A stretch of DNA of 64,000 nucleotides, taken from NCBI RefSeq assembly GCF_019492185.1, contig NZ_JAICCF010000001.1, positions 1,860,001 through 1,924,000 on the forward strand, given 5' to 3'. The stretch is from Chitinophaga rhizophila. GTDB taxonomy: Bacteria; Bacteroidota; Bacteroidia; Chitinophagales; Chitinophagaceae. The stretch's first letter is position 1. Each line of letters starts with the position of its first letter. Below the pieces are notes generated by a model. It was given only the letters and a program-made list of their open reading frames with translations, had not been told where the DNA came from and did no database searches. Below are positions 9,841 through 18,453 of the stretch, one piece after another. The translations under genes were made by a program, and so were the position numbers.

Positions 9841-10461
9841 CTATAATGATTTAATGTTAATTGCCCGTTGCAGGTTGTGTGTATTAAATATTTCACCGTT
9901 CCCTTGCTGCTCTACCCGGTATAAGAATACATCATAAACAGGTCCCATCACCTCCACCCATCCACAGATACAGGCGTTCATAGCTCCTTCTGCAAATAAC
10001 TGCGTGATATAACCGGTCATGAATGCTGCATCAAAAGCATCCGACGTAAAGAAGGCATTTTCTCCTTTGAAACCATGCCGGATACTGATCTCGCCCATGA
10101 CGATATTGGGAAGTGTGTATACGAATAACGCCGGACTCGCAATATCCTTCACAGTATCGAAGTACCGAAGGTCCGTGTCAAGACTGGCGCTTTTATTTGC
10201 CAAAACCAGCCCGATTCTCTCAGCAGGATAATCCAGCGGCTGATCTTTAAGCAGCACTTCCGTTGCCAGCCAGCCTAGTTTACTGAGGGAGTCCATTTTA
10301 TGAAACTTTGGATACTGGCCGGCAAAATGATCATATCCGGCACGCAGAAACTCAGGTAATTCCTGTTCCTGCGGTGCTTCCCACAATAATGTACCATTGC
10401 GGTAAACCCGGTTATTCCGGATCACACAACTACCTGTTATATATGCCTCGTCGTTATACAA
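9841..10461 (-). CDS. Half-size ketosynthase N-terminal-like protein
   Basis: A 206-residue protein corresponding to the N-terminal half of a thiolase-fold ketosynthase. The segment GFKGENAFFTSDAFDAAFMTGYITQLF aligns with the nucleophile helix, but no cysteine is at the expected place and the C-terminal half with both histidines is missing. No ATG precedes the conserved part: translation seems to begin at TTG 10459-10461, two bases after the stop of the oxidoreductase gene. It is intact with no frameshift, so it is probably a functional accessory or dimerisation subunit and not debris. Similar short proteins occur in flexirubin clusters. Confidence 0.75.
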   Translation of the reverse strand: MYNDEAYITGSCVIRNNRVYRNGTLLWEAPQEQELPEFLRAGYDHFAGQYPKFHKMDSLSKLGWLATEVLLKDQPLDYPAERIGLVLANKSASLDTDLRYFDTVKDIASPALFVYTLPNIVMGEISIRHGFKGENAFFTSDAFDAAFMTGYITQLFAEGAMNACICGWVEVMGPVYDVFLYRVEQQGNGEIFNTHNLQRAINIKSL

Positions 10462-10463
10462 AG

Positions 10464-11711
10464 CTATTGGTCCTGTTTTATTATTTCTGTTAATTCAATA
10501 GTACGCGCCAGTCGTTTCAGGGCTGTATTGTGGTTCTGAACAAACGGATTGCTCATATCCCATACATATCCTGCTAGCACTGAACATATTTGGTTTTTCA
10601 CCTCCGGGCGCTGATCTTTTGAGAAAAAGATCTTATCCAGCGTACCATCATACCAGGCCATCACGTAAGAGCGGAAAGTATTCACACCCTGCATGGTTGG
10701 CTCCATGTATTCCTTATCCCAATCCACCGACTCTCCTTTCAGTTTGCGGATTACCAGTTTAGCTGCAGTCTGTGAGGAAACGCATGCCAAAGTTACGCCA
10801 GATGAGAAAATAGGATCTAAAAATTCTGTTACATTACCTGTCAATACAAAACCATCGCCATAGAACTTATCAGTCGTAGCAGACCATGATTCCAGTATAC
10901 GCGGCTCAAATACCAGCTCCACATCGCGAAAACGCTCCCTGGTAAATGGCTCTGACTCCAGCATAGCCCGGTATTTTTCTTCTGCCGTTCCTGGAAATTC
11001 TTCAAAGAAAGACGGATCTCCCACGAAACCAAGAGATGTTATACCTGTTGAGAATGGAATGATCCAGATCCAGGTGCCCGGTTTATGTACAACCGCTGTG
11101 ATACGGTTAGGTTCATCTGCCATAGAGCGGCGTGCATCAACTGTATGAGCAAACAGCGCTTTACGTGGCTGAAGCACTGAATTTTTCTCCAGGTTAAAGA
11201 GACGCGGTATTACCCTTCCATAACCACTACCATCTACAATGAAGCGTGCAGCGATCTGACTTTTGTTTCCGTGCTTGTCTTCAACTGTTGTTACAGAATC
11301 AGATCCGTTAAACTGAATATCAGTCACGGTAGTTTCATAAGAAACCGGTACACCCATAGCGGCCACTTCATCAGCCAGCGCCTTGTCAAAATCAGCTCTT
11401 GTCACCTGCCAGGTCCAGTTCCAGCCCGGAGTATGCTGCTCTTTGAATGTGAAGTCACAAACACTATCTCCTTTCACGAACTTAGCCCCATACTTTTCCT
11501 GAAAGCCTTGAGCCTTGATCGCGTCGATGAACTTTGCTTCTTCCAGGGCTTCCATACTACGTGGTAGCAGACTTTCTCCGATTACAAACCGGGGGAATGT
11601 AAGCTTTTCTACGATCTTTACGGAATAACCCGCCTGGTGGATAATTGACGCTGCGACTGTTCCGGCAGGGCCTGCACCTATCACTAATACGTCTACTGTT
11701 TCTGTGGTCAT
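10464..11711 (-). CDS. Flavin-dependent oxidoreductase of the halogenase family
   Basis: A 415-residue FAD enzyme. The dinucleotide-binding motif is GAGPAG at residues 12-17, followed by the GESLLP segment near 46 typical of flavin-dependent halogenases. The halogenase hallmark WxWxIP is present as WIWIIP near residue 214. EKYGAKF near 68 may contain the lysine used by carrier- or phenol-directed halogenases. It may therefore chlorinate the terminal phenol of the polyene, although related monooxygenases share these motifs and hydroxylation is an alternative. It lies between a methyltransferase and ketosynthase genes, so it should act on the aryl end of the pigment. Confidence 0.84.
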   Translation of the reverse strand: MTTETVDVLVIGAGPAGTVAASIIHQAGYSVKIVEKLTFPRFVIGESLLPRSMEALEEAKFIDAIKAQGFQEKYGAKFVKGDSVCDFTFKEQHTPGWNWTWQVTRADFDKALADEVAAMGVPVSYETTVTDIQFNGSDSVTTVEDKHGNKSQIAARFIVDGSGYGRVIPRLFNLEKNSVLQPRKALFAHTVDARRSMADEPNRITAVVHKPGTWIWIIPFSTGITSLGFVGDPSFFEEFPGTAEEKYRAMLESEPFTRERFRDVELVFEPRILESWSATTDKFYGDGFVLTGNVTEFLDPIFSSGVTLACVSSQTAAKLVIRKLKGESVDWDKEYMEPTMQGVNTFRSYVMAWYDGTLDKIFFSKDQRPEVKNQICSVLAGYVWDMSNPFVQNHNTALKRLARTIELTEIIKQDQ

Positions 11712-11733
11712 GGGATATGTTATGTTACATGGA

Positions 11734-12801
11734 TTATTTTCTCTTACATTTCAGCAGTGTGTAGCTTAAACCCATTTCGTTGTTCTCTTCAATAATCTGC
11801 AATCCTGCATCTTCAATACATTTGAAGAAATCATCCGTGTGGTACATTTGGCTGTTGCCGTTTGCCATAGCGGTGAAATACAAGGAAGTCTGCTGTAATG
11901 AAAAGGCTGCCGCCTTGAATCGCTGTCTGTTCCAGAAGGGCTCAAGAATGTAGATCGTTCCTTGATCTGTTAAGGCATCTCCACAGCGCTTCAGAATAGA
12001 AACGATCTGTTCTTCGGAGAAACAATCCAGGAACTGGCTCATCCAGATAGCGTCAAAACCGGAAGGGAAAGGCAGGCTTTCATCTAAGATATTAGCTTCG
12101 TGGAACGCTACCCGATCGGCTACACCTGCATCTTTTGCACGCTGAGCAGCGATAGCAATCTCGCCTGGCAGATCAAACATGGTTACCTGCACATCTTTGT
12201 CGTAGGCAGTACAAGCAAGTGTCCATTTGCCAGTGTTGCCACCAATGTCAAGCAGGCGACGTGGTTTATTTGCAAATACGATTGGCAATGCCTGTGGAAA
12301 CGCCAGATCGGAATAATAATGGTCAAAGTCAAACCAGCTTTTTCCTATTTCAGGAGGCAACAATGGTAGACCAGGATAGATAGTATCCCATGGACCGAGT
12401 TCTTTTAAGCCAGCAGGTTTACCTTCCCGTAAACTTTCCTGCAGGTGATTCATGCCGAGGTAGCAGATATCCTGTGAAAAGTCCATGTTAATGCGGGTTA
12501 GTTTGTCGTGCAGAATAAAATAACCTGTCTTAGTTAGAATGTATTTTTGATCTTTGATGATCAGCAGTTCAATACCCAGACCTGCTTCCAGTAATACGCG
12601 TACAGCGTAACGGGAGAGGGATACTTTCTCAATGACTTCCTCAATTGTAAGCCCTGTTTGTCCGGCATCGCTGATAGCCTGCAGAATACCCATATCGCGT
12701 AATGCGCGGGTGGCCTGAAAAGCTATTGGGGCAAAGGCTAGTCTTAGTGCTGCTTCCTGTGCCTGTAATGCTGTTTTCGTCTCTTTAGTAAAAAACTCCA
12801 T
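11734..12801 (-). CDS. SAM-dependent methyltransferase (O-methyltransferase-like, winged-helix dimerisation domain)
   Basis: A 355-residue protein. Residues about 25-95 form a winged-helix dimerisation domain as in small-molecule O-methyltransferases. The Rossmann methyltransferase domain follows, with SAM motif I as LLDIGGNTGKW near residue 185 and a later FDAIWMSQFLDCF segment. Its position beside the halogenase-like gene suggests methylation of the aryl ring or of a phenolic hydroxyl of the polyene; C- versus O-methylation cannot be decided from sequence. It is separated by 22 bp from the downstream oxidoreductase and 17 bp from the upstream ketosynthase. Confidence 0.86.
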   Translation of the reverse strand: MEFFTKETKTALQAQEAALRLAFAPIAFQATRALRDMGILQAISDAGQTGLTIEEVIEKVSLSRYAVRVLLEAGLGIELLIIKDQKYILTKTGYFILHDKLTRINMDFSQDICYLGMNHLQESLREGKPAGLKELGPWDTIYPGLPLLPPEIGKSWFDFDHYYSDLAFPQALPIVFANKPRRLLDIGGNTGKWTLACTAYDKDVQVTMFDLPGEIAIAAQRAKDAGVADRVAFHEANILDESLPFPSGFDAIWMSQFLDCFSEEQIVSILKRCGDALTDQGTIYILEPFWNRQRFKAAAFSLQQTSLYFTAMANGNSQMYHTDDFFKCIEDAGLQIIEENNEMGLSYTLLKCKRK

Positions 12802-12818
12802 TCTAAATTAAGATTAGA

Positions 12819-13967
12819 TTATTTTGAAAATATCATGGCCGCGTTGCAACCGCCAAAGCCTGATACTGTTTTCATAAAATATTGCATAGGCCTGCTGCTG
12901 ATCTGATTGCTCACCTTTACAGGATGAGGTACGCCCAGCTCACGAAATCCTATAGTAGGGATCACTATCTGTTGTTGTAAAGCATGCATGCTTATTACAG
13001 CTTCAATAAGCCCTGCGGCTCCGAGTGTATGCCCATAATACCCTTTCAGGCTATTCACTGGTACATCCAGAAGCCCCGCAAGGTGTAATGCTTTTGACTC
13101 CATTTCATCATTATATAACGTAGCTGTACCATGCGCAGAAACAAACCCAATATCAGCAGGCGTAAGCCCGGATCCTTTCATTGCCTGCTGCATAGCAAGA
13201 CTTAGCTCTGCACCAGTGCGGGAGGGACCAGATATGTGATTGGCATCATTGCTCACTGCGCCGGCTCCTACACGAATAGATGCAGGAGTCAGATAAGTTT
13301 CATCAGCTGTCATGATCACGGTTGCGGCACCTTCACCCAGAGTGACACCTTTGCGCTCAGCATCAAAGGGACGACAAGGTTCATTACTAACTGCCTGAAA
13401 AGACTGAAATCCTGATAATACAAATCTGGTTACGACATCAGCACCGGTTACGACCGCATGGTCATACTGGCCGGAAAGTATCAGCCTTCTAGCTGTTAGA
13501 ATAGCCAGCAATCCTGAAATACAGGCATTACTAACAACAATAGGTTCTGCTGTATAATTAAAGTATTGCGCCACTTTCTTTGCCGTATTGGTCAGTTCCA
13601 TCTCCTGCAAAGGCGCATTTGCAGGATTTTCCTGCTGTTCAAGTAATTCAATATTTCCTTTTGTTGTGGAAACAATGAATGCAGTACGACCATTGTTAAT
13701 ATTAATATCCGTTCTGTCCAGGGCGTTCTGTACTGATAGAATTAACAGCTGCTCAAACTTGGTGTATTGTTCCAGAGTTTCATCATTCCAGCTACTCTCG
13801 AGCTGTCCAACTCCCATCATAGCAGCATAGAAGGGCCCCGCAGACATTTTAGGATCATCATGCAGGCTTATACCGCTTTGCCCACTGCTGACATTTGCAA
13901 AATTCTCTTCAGTTGTTCTGCCCAGCGGAGATAAAATATTATCCGCTACTACATACACGCTTTTCAT
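12819..13967 (-). CDS. Beta-ketoacyl-[ACP] synthase (second complete ketosynthase)
   Basis: A 382-residue ketosynthase with Cys149 in NACISG, a histidine in SAHGTAT and another in GHTLGAAG, so all three catalytic residues are present. It is slightly shorter than FabF and differs around the nucleophile (ISG in place of SSG). This may reflect a different acyl substrate, for example the aryl starter. Its start overlaps the stop of the thioesterase gene (ATGA arrangement), so translation is coupled. It acts in the cytoplasm in chain extension. Confidence 0.89.
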   Translation of the reverse strand: MKSVYVVADNILSPLGRTTEENFANVSSGQSGISLHDDPKMSAGPFYAAMMGVGQLESSWNDETLEQYTKFEQLLILSVQNALDRTDININNGRTAFIVSTTKGNIELLEQQENPANAPLQEMELTNTAKKVAQYFNYTAEPIVVSNACISGLLAILTARRLILSGQYDHAVVTGADVVTRFVLSGFQSFQAVSNEPCRPFDAERKGVTLGEGAATVIMTADETYLTPASIRVGAGAVSNDANHISGPSRTGAELSLAMQQAMKGSGLTPADIGFVSAHGTATLYNDEMESKALHLAGLLDVPVNSLKGYYGHTLGAAGLIEAVISMHALQQQIVIPTIGFRELGVPHPVKVSNQISSRPMQYFMKTVSGFGGCNAAMIFSK

Positions 13968-14413
13968 CTTTTCACATTATTAGGGGGAAGAATCAGTCCA
14001 TGATCGGCTTTCCATTTCTCGAAAAACGGTGGAATAGTCAATTGTAGTGTAGATGTTGGTGCATCAAGAAATACCTGTAGCGAGCTGCCATCTGCTACCA
14101 GTTCACCGGTTGTAAAATTATAGAGTTTATACTCGAACTTTATTTTTGCCGCAGCCGTATTTACATAGGTAGTGTCCACAATAACACGATCTCCATAGCG
14201 CAATGAGCGCTTGTAGTTGCATTGCACATTGACAACGGGAACGGTATATCCTTCCCTATAAACATCGAGGTATCGCAGCCCGTATTTTTCACCGAATGCT
14301 TCCCTACCATCCTCAAAATAACGAACATAGTGTCCGTGCCATACAATCCCTAATGGATCTGCTTCATTAAACTTTACCAAAATGTTCACTTGCTCGGTCA
14401 ATACAGGGCTCAT
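13964..14413 (-). CDS. Acyl-CoA/ACP thioesterase, 4-hydroxybenzoyl-CoA thioesterase type
   Basis: A 149-residue hot-dog thioesterase. The signature is NEADPLGIVWHGHYVRYFEDGREAF near residues 15-40, in which the aspartate of the (A/E)DxxGxVxHxxY pattern is the catalytic residue. Such enzymes hydrolyse aromatic or acyl thioesters. In aryl-polyene clusters a thioesterase of this type is thought to release or edit the chain from its carrier. It overlaps the second ketosynthase by 4 bp. Confidence 0.87.
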   Translation of the reverse strand: MSPVLTEQVNILVKFNEADPLGIVWHGHYVRYFEDGREAFGEKYGLRYLDVYREGYTVPVVNVQCNYKRSLRYGDRVIVDTTYVNTAAAKIKFEYKLYNFTTGELVADGSSLQVFLDAPTSTLQLTIPPFFEKWKADHGLILPPNNVKR

Positions 14414-14431
14414 TATCTTTATTTTTCCTGA

Positions 14432-15142
14432 TTAGTTTGCCATCTTCCAGTGCTGACCGACAATAGCAGCTACCTTAGTTTCAGCTGTCGCTGTAGCCTT
14501 GGTTTTCCACTCTTTGTATTTACCATGGTCAATAGAATTGAGCACCTTATATATTGGGTAAGCCCAGTAGTTACGGAAGCCAAAGCCTTTTGCTGTACCA
14601 GCAAAACGTTCTGCCAGGAGCACCTTTTTGCTGGCCAGGTCAATCAAAGTTGCATATACGTATGCTTCCTTGTTTGTCTTACTCATTCCATCTACAATAA
14701 ATACCAGTCCAATACCTTTTTTGCCTGACAATTCATATTTCTTCACATGTTTGTCAATATCAACCGCAGTCAATCCTTTTTCCAGCTCTGCTAATACATC
14801 TGTTTTGATCTTGTCAGTTTTGACACTCGCATTAAGTTTTCTTACCGCATCAAGGTAATTTATGACACTTGTTCGCTTAAAACTGCCAGCTACATCATAC
14901 TTCTTTGGTTCTGTAACTATAACGGTATTAATGGGTTCAAATTTAGCCACAATCTCATCAGCGGTAGCTACCTCGCCTTCCACTTTTGCAATGGAGAAGT
15001 CAACACCGAGGTAAGTCAGCGGAGCGGATTCATCGCTGAAAAAATCTCTGAGGCTCTGCCCATGGGTCTCACTTTGAGACAAGCAGATTAATACCAGTGT
15101 CAAGCTCGCAAACAGACATTTCCTTAAGGTGGTCATATACAA
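14432..15142 (-). CDS. Exported protein of unknown function in the flexirubin cluster
   Basis: A 236-residue protein that I do not recognise. The N terminus has a basic start, a hydrophobic stretch and a likely signal-peptidase site near HGQS, so it is probably periplasmic. The start may be at 15142 or at the third codon, 15136. The mature part is lysine-rich, mixed alpha/beta, with no membrane segment. It is packed between the thioesterase (18-bp gap) and the divergent dehydratase (7-bp gap), so it is almost certainly part of the pigment operon, perhaps in envelope delivery. Confidence 0.72.
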   Translation of the reverse strand: MYMTTLRKCLFASLTLVLICLSQSETHGQSLRDFFSDESAPLTYLGVDFSIAKVEGEVATADEIVAKFEPINTVIVTEPKKYDVAGSFKRTSVINYLDAVRKLNASVKTDKIKTDVLAELEKGLTAVDIDKHVKKYELSGKKGIGLVFIVDGMSKTNKEAYVYATLIDLASKKVLLAERFAGTAKGFGFRNYWAYPIYKVLNSIDHGKYKEWKTKATATAETKVAAIVGQHWKMAN

Positions 15143-15149
15143 AATGGAT

Positions 15150-15569
15150 TTATGGATTTATGAAAATTTTCAGTTCACATTGAGCCATTAATCTTCCATC
15201 CAGGGTCACTTTGGCAGCAACCATTGTAGCATTGAACACCTGGCTTTGTATTTCTGTGGTAGTTTCGATAAAAGATCCAGCAGGTGGAAAAGCGAAGACT
15301 TCAAAGTCTTTTACCGCGCCAATAAAACCGATAGGTACAGGTGTGCCTTCCTGTAATGCAACATAACCCACACGCGCAGCGGCGGTCTGAGCCATGTTCT
15401 CCAGTAATCCTGGTGATTTAAGCACACCTTCTTCGACAAAAAGATTGTCTGCGGCTATCTGGAGACCAGTACGGGTGATATTGTCTTTCACTTCCAATAT
15501 TCCGCTGATCATCACGATTGGTGTACGCTGCGGGATGTATGCTGTAATGTTGTCGGTGTGGATGAACAT
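15150..15569 (-). CDS. Divergent 3-hydroxyacyl-ACP dehydratase-like hot-dog protein
   Basis: A 139-residue hot-dog protein resembling the ApeP-type dehydratase-like proteins of aryl-polyene clusters. It has the early YIPQRTPIVMI segment and the helix LLENMAQTAAARVGY near residues 75-90, whose Glu and Gln correspond to the FabZ catalytic-helix positions. The FabZ active-site histidine loop (GHFPGxP) is not preserved. It may be the partner of the canonical FabZ-like protein (4925-5290) in a heteromeric dehydratase. It lies 9 bp downstream of the acyltransferase gene. Confidence 0.82.
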   Translation of the reverse strand: MFIHTDNITAYIPQRTPIVMISGILEVKDNITRTGLQIAADNLFVEEGVLKSPGLLENMAQTAAARVGYVALQEGTPVPIGFIGAVKDFEVFAFPPAGSFIETTTEIQSQVFNATMVAAKVTLDGRLMAQCELKIFINP

Positions 15570-15578
15570 AAAAATCGT

Positions 15579-16469
15579 CTATTTTTCTTCTGGCATTTCC
15601 CAGAAATCGTAATAATTAAACCATTGCTCAGGATATTTTCTTACCATTCCCTCCAGTTCTCCAACAAAATCCTGAACGGCATTTTCTACCCCTTGCCGCC
15701 GGCGGCCATGATATTCCCTTGGCTGGGTAGCATACAGGTGATAATGAGTGGCAGTTTCCTTAAAGGCAAACACCAATGACACCGGTACCCTAAATGTAGA
15801 TGCCAACAGGAACGGTCCTGCTGGAAAACGGGCATCTGCTCCCATAAAAGGAACAGTCACCGTTTTGTTTCCCTTCAAGAACCGGTCGGCATGCATACAT
15901 ACCAGTTCCTGATTACTGAGGGCATCATTTATAGCGTAAATGTGCGACAAATCGTCCTTAATAACAATAATATTCACGTTACGTTCTCCTGTAACGGATG
16001 ATAAGTATTTCTTGATACGCTCATGCTCGCCATCAAACATGACAATATTGATACGTGTTTCCAAACGACTAAATAAGTGTCCTGCTACTTCCCAGTTACC
16101 TAAATGAGCACTGAGCATAATACCGCCTCTACCAGCAGTAGTAATTTCCCGCAAGTAATGTTCACCATCAAATTCAAAGGTGAATTTATTTTTTATGCCA
16201 GACATAACAACGACCTTATCAATAAGCACCTGGCCGAAAATATAATAATTTCGGTACAGACTTATTAGAGAACGCCACCAGCTATATCCGACCCTGGTTC
16301 TGAAGTATTGAAAAATGGGGCGCGAGGAGCTATAGGAAAACAAAAAATAATATGCGGCTACAAACCTTAATAATACATAAGCAGGCAGTACGCCCCCATA
16401 ACGCAATGTTCCTATAAAAATACTATACCCCAGCTTATTTCCTTTGGATTTCCCCTCCCAGGAAGACAT
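15579..16469 (-). CDS. LpxL/HtrB-type lysophospholipid/lipid A acyltransferase family protein
   Basis: A 296-residue membrane-associated acyltransferase of the lipid A biosynthesis family: an N-terminal hydrophobic segment (about residues 25-50) and the active-site HxxxxE motif in SAHLGNWE near residue 120. Housekeeping members add a secondary acyl chain to lipid A from acyl-ACP. In this setting transfer of the polyene chain from ACP to a lipid or glycolipid acceptor is more likely. The stop codon of the upstream ACP gene overlaps its start by one base, which suits an ACP-to-acceptor transferase. Confidence 0.85.
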   Translation of the reverse strand: MSSWEGKSKGNKLGYSIFIGTLRYGGVLPAYVLLRFVAAYYFLFSYSSSRPIFQYFRTRVGYSWWRSLISLYRNYYIFGQVLIDKVVVMSGIKNKFTFEFDGEHYLREITTAGRGGIMLSAHLGNWEVAGHLFSRLETRINIVMFDGEHERIKKYLSSVTGERNVNIIVIKDDLSHIYAINDALSNQELVCMHADRFLKGNKTVTVPFMGADARFPAGPFLLASTFRVPVSLVFAFKETATHYHLYATQPREYHGRRRQGVENAVQDFVGELEGMVRKYPEQWFNYYDFWEMPEEK

Positions 16470-16726
16470 TATACCAGCTCCTTTTGTTTGATACGATCAG
16501 CCACGTAATCATAAAAGTTCTGGAATGTGGCTATTCCCTGGAAATCTTCAGGATTTACTTTAAATCCAAAGTTGTTTTCAATTACAACTACCAGATCAAT
16601 ATAGTCCAGACTATCCAGATCAAGTGTAGCTTTCAGGTTGGCATCAGGCGTGATTTTGTCCCCATCCGCTTCAAATTCCTCTACTAGGAATGCATTCGTA
16701 ATTCTTATGATTTCTTGTTTGTCCAT
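16469..16726 (-). CDS. Acyl carrier protein
   Basis: An 85-residue acidic carrier protein with Ser39 in LDLDSLDYID as the phosphopantetheine site. It is the first gene after a 237-bp gap that contains a good Bacteroidota -7 element, so it may open a second transcription unit of the cluster. It overlaps the acyltransferase gene and may be that enzyme's donor carrier. It differs clearly from the other cluster ACP (9569-9826), so the two are not a recent duplication. Confidence 0.92.
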   Translation of the reverse strand: MDKQEIIRITNAFLVEEFEADGDKITPDANLKATLDLDSLDYIDLVVVIENNFGFKVNPEDFQGIATFQNFYDYVADRIKQKELV

Positions 16727-16890
16727 ATCAGTGTAACTCTAGGATATAGGTTGAGCTATATACGTTATTATTCAGAATTAAAGTTCGCTTTAGATTGGCT
16801 GTTAATCCGGACTGATGTTTCTTCAATTGTTGCGATCCTCCAAATAGTTCACCGATTAACCTTTCCTGCGTATTGTTCTTTTAGTCCCTC

Positions 16891-16921
16891 AAAGGTAAAA
16901 ATATCCGGGCAGATATTAACT
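16891..16921 (-). promoter_or_regulatory. Candidate promoter for the ACP/acyltransferase unit
   Basis: On the minus strand, TACCTTTG at 16898-16891 is an exact match to the Bacteroidota -7 consensus TAnnTTTG. The -33 element expected near 16918-16921 is poor (GTTA in place of TTTG). Transcription would begin near 16884, giving a leader of about 160 nt before the ACP start at 16726. The 237-bp gap between the ketosynthase gene and the ACP gene supports an internal promoter. Confidence 0.5.
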
Positions 16922-16963
16922 ATTGCCGGTGTTGTGGTAATTAAAGTGTTGACAGTTAACTAT

Positions 16964-18187
16964 CTATTTTTCCCATTTTCTGACTATTAGGGAAGAATTT
17001 GTACCCCCAAAGCCAAAGGAATTAGACAAAAATATATTAAAATCTTTATTAATGGTAGTATTGTTAATATTTAGCCTTTCAGCTGCTCCATCTGGATTTT
17101 CTAAGTTGATATTAGGAGCAATAAAACCATTTTGCATCATCAACATGGAATAAACGATCTCACTTGCACCCGCCATCCAGCATTCATGGCCAGTCATCGA
17201 CTTCGTGGAACTCACATATGGCTTTGAATCGCCAAATACAAGATCAATTGCCGCTGCTTCACTTGCGTCGCCCGCTGGAGTACTAGTTGCATGAGCATTG
17301 ATGTAAGCGATATCTTTAGGTTGTAAACCTGCATCCTGTAATGCAATCTGTAAAGAACGTGCCGGTCCCTCAATAGTAGGGTTCGATATATGTGCACCAT
17401 TGGAAGAAAATCCGTAACCAATCACCTCTCCCAGAATATTTGCACCTCTGCGCTGTGCAGATTCGAGACTTTCCAATATCACGGTAGCACCACCGCCACT
17501 TGGTACAAGACCGTCACGGTTCCGATCAAATGGGCGGCTGGCTTTTGCCGGATCATCTTCCCTCACAGAAAATGCGGCTATACCATCAAAGTTTCCCATT
17601 GAGTAAATATTAATTTCCTGGGCTCCACCACATACGACACAATCCTGCATACCATTACGAATAAACATATAGCCCAGTCCGATTGCATGCGAGCCGCTCG
17701 CACATGCTGCACTTACACTAAAATTAATTCCCCTGAGCTTAAAAATAGTAGCCAGGTTCATGTTTACAGTAGAGTTCATTGTCTGGAACACAGAGCCAGA
17801 ACCCACTAGCATTGTATCCTTCTTCTCCCGCATAATATCATTCGCTTCTATCACCGGCTTGGAAGAACTGTCATTGCCAAACAATAATCCAACTTCTGTT
17901 TTCTCTATATAATCAGGATCTATTTTTGCCTGTTCCAGCGCTTCGCGAGTGCTCATATAAGCAAACTCCGCCTGCTCCGGCATCATTGTCCGGGCGCGGC
18001 GGTCGAGAACGCCTTTCAGGTCTGGACGATCTACATAACCCGTCAGTCCTGAACGATAACCAAATGCCTTTCTGGCAGGATCCAGTATAATACCGGATTT
18101 TCCTTTGTATAATGAATCACGTACCTCCTCCAGGTTCTTACCGATACAGGAATATATTCCTAATCCTGTTATCACTACTCTGTTCAT
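16964..18187 (-). CDS. Beta-ketoacyl-[ACP] synthase (third complete ketosynthase)
   Basis: A 407-residue ketosynthase with Cys162 in SAACASG, histidine in NAHATSTPAGD and histidine in TGHECWMAGA, so it has the full triad. The TGHECWMAGA segment is typical of FabB-like enzymes, which differ from the TGHTLGA of the two other cluster ketosynthases. It may perform the first condensation onto the coumaroyl starter or feed unsaturated chains; this is inference. A degenerate second copy of its first codons lies upstream at 18294-18332. Confidence 0.9.
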   Translation of the reverse strand: MNRVVITGLGIYSCIGKNLEEVRDSLYKGKSGIILDPARKAFGYRSGLTGYVDRPDLKGVLDRRARTMMPEQAEFAYMSTREALEQAKIDPDYIEKTEVGLLFGNDSSSKPVIEANDIMREKKDTMLVGSGSVFQTMNSTVNMNLATIFKLRGINFSVSAACASGSHAIGLGYMFIRNGMQDCVVCGGAQEINIYSMGNFDGIAAFSVREDDPAKASRPFDRNRDGLVPSGGGATVILESLESAQRRGANILGEVIGYGFSSNGAHISNPTIEGPARSLQIALQDAGLQPKDIAYINAHATSTPAGDASEAAAIDLVFGDSKPYVSSTKSMTGHECWMAGASEIVYSMLMMQNGFIAPNINLENPDGAAERLNINNTTINKDFNIFLSNSFGFGGTNSSLIVRKWEK

Positions 18188-18293
18188 GCAATACTGTTTA
18201 AATTAGGAATTAGGAATGAAGTATTAAGCGTGGAATGCCGTGAATATCTCCACAATACCTTCTTATACTTCTGATGCCTAACTTTTCAGGTAT

Positions 18294-18332
18294 CTTACTG
18301 ATGCAGGAATTTATGTTCAATCCTGTTATCAT
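18294..18332 (-). pseudogene. Vestigial copy of the ketosynthase N terminus
   Basis: In the 266-bp gap upstream of the third ketosynthase, the minus strand from 18332 reads M-ITGLNINSCISK. This lines up with VITGLGIYSCIGK at the start of the intact gene, about 145 bp downstream. The DNA matches as well, including ATAACAGGATT, ATTCCTG and ATCnGTAAG. The frame then diverges and stops at 18210. It looks like a remnant of a duplicated or replaced ketosynthase gene. Confidence 0.5.
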
Positions 18333-18453
18333 TATACTGGTATACAGTTGTAAAATCAAAAACTCAGGACAAATCGAGATTAATGGCAAAGCAAATTTCT
18401 CTAAAGAAGTCCAGTGTACAACAATTCTGATTCTTCATTCTAATCACCAAGGC

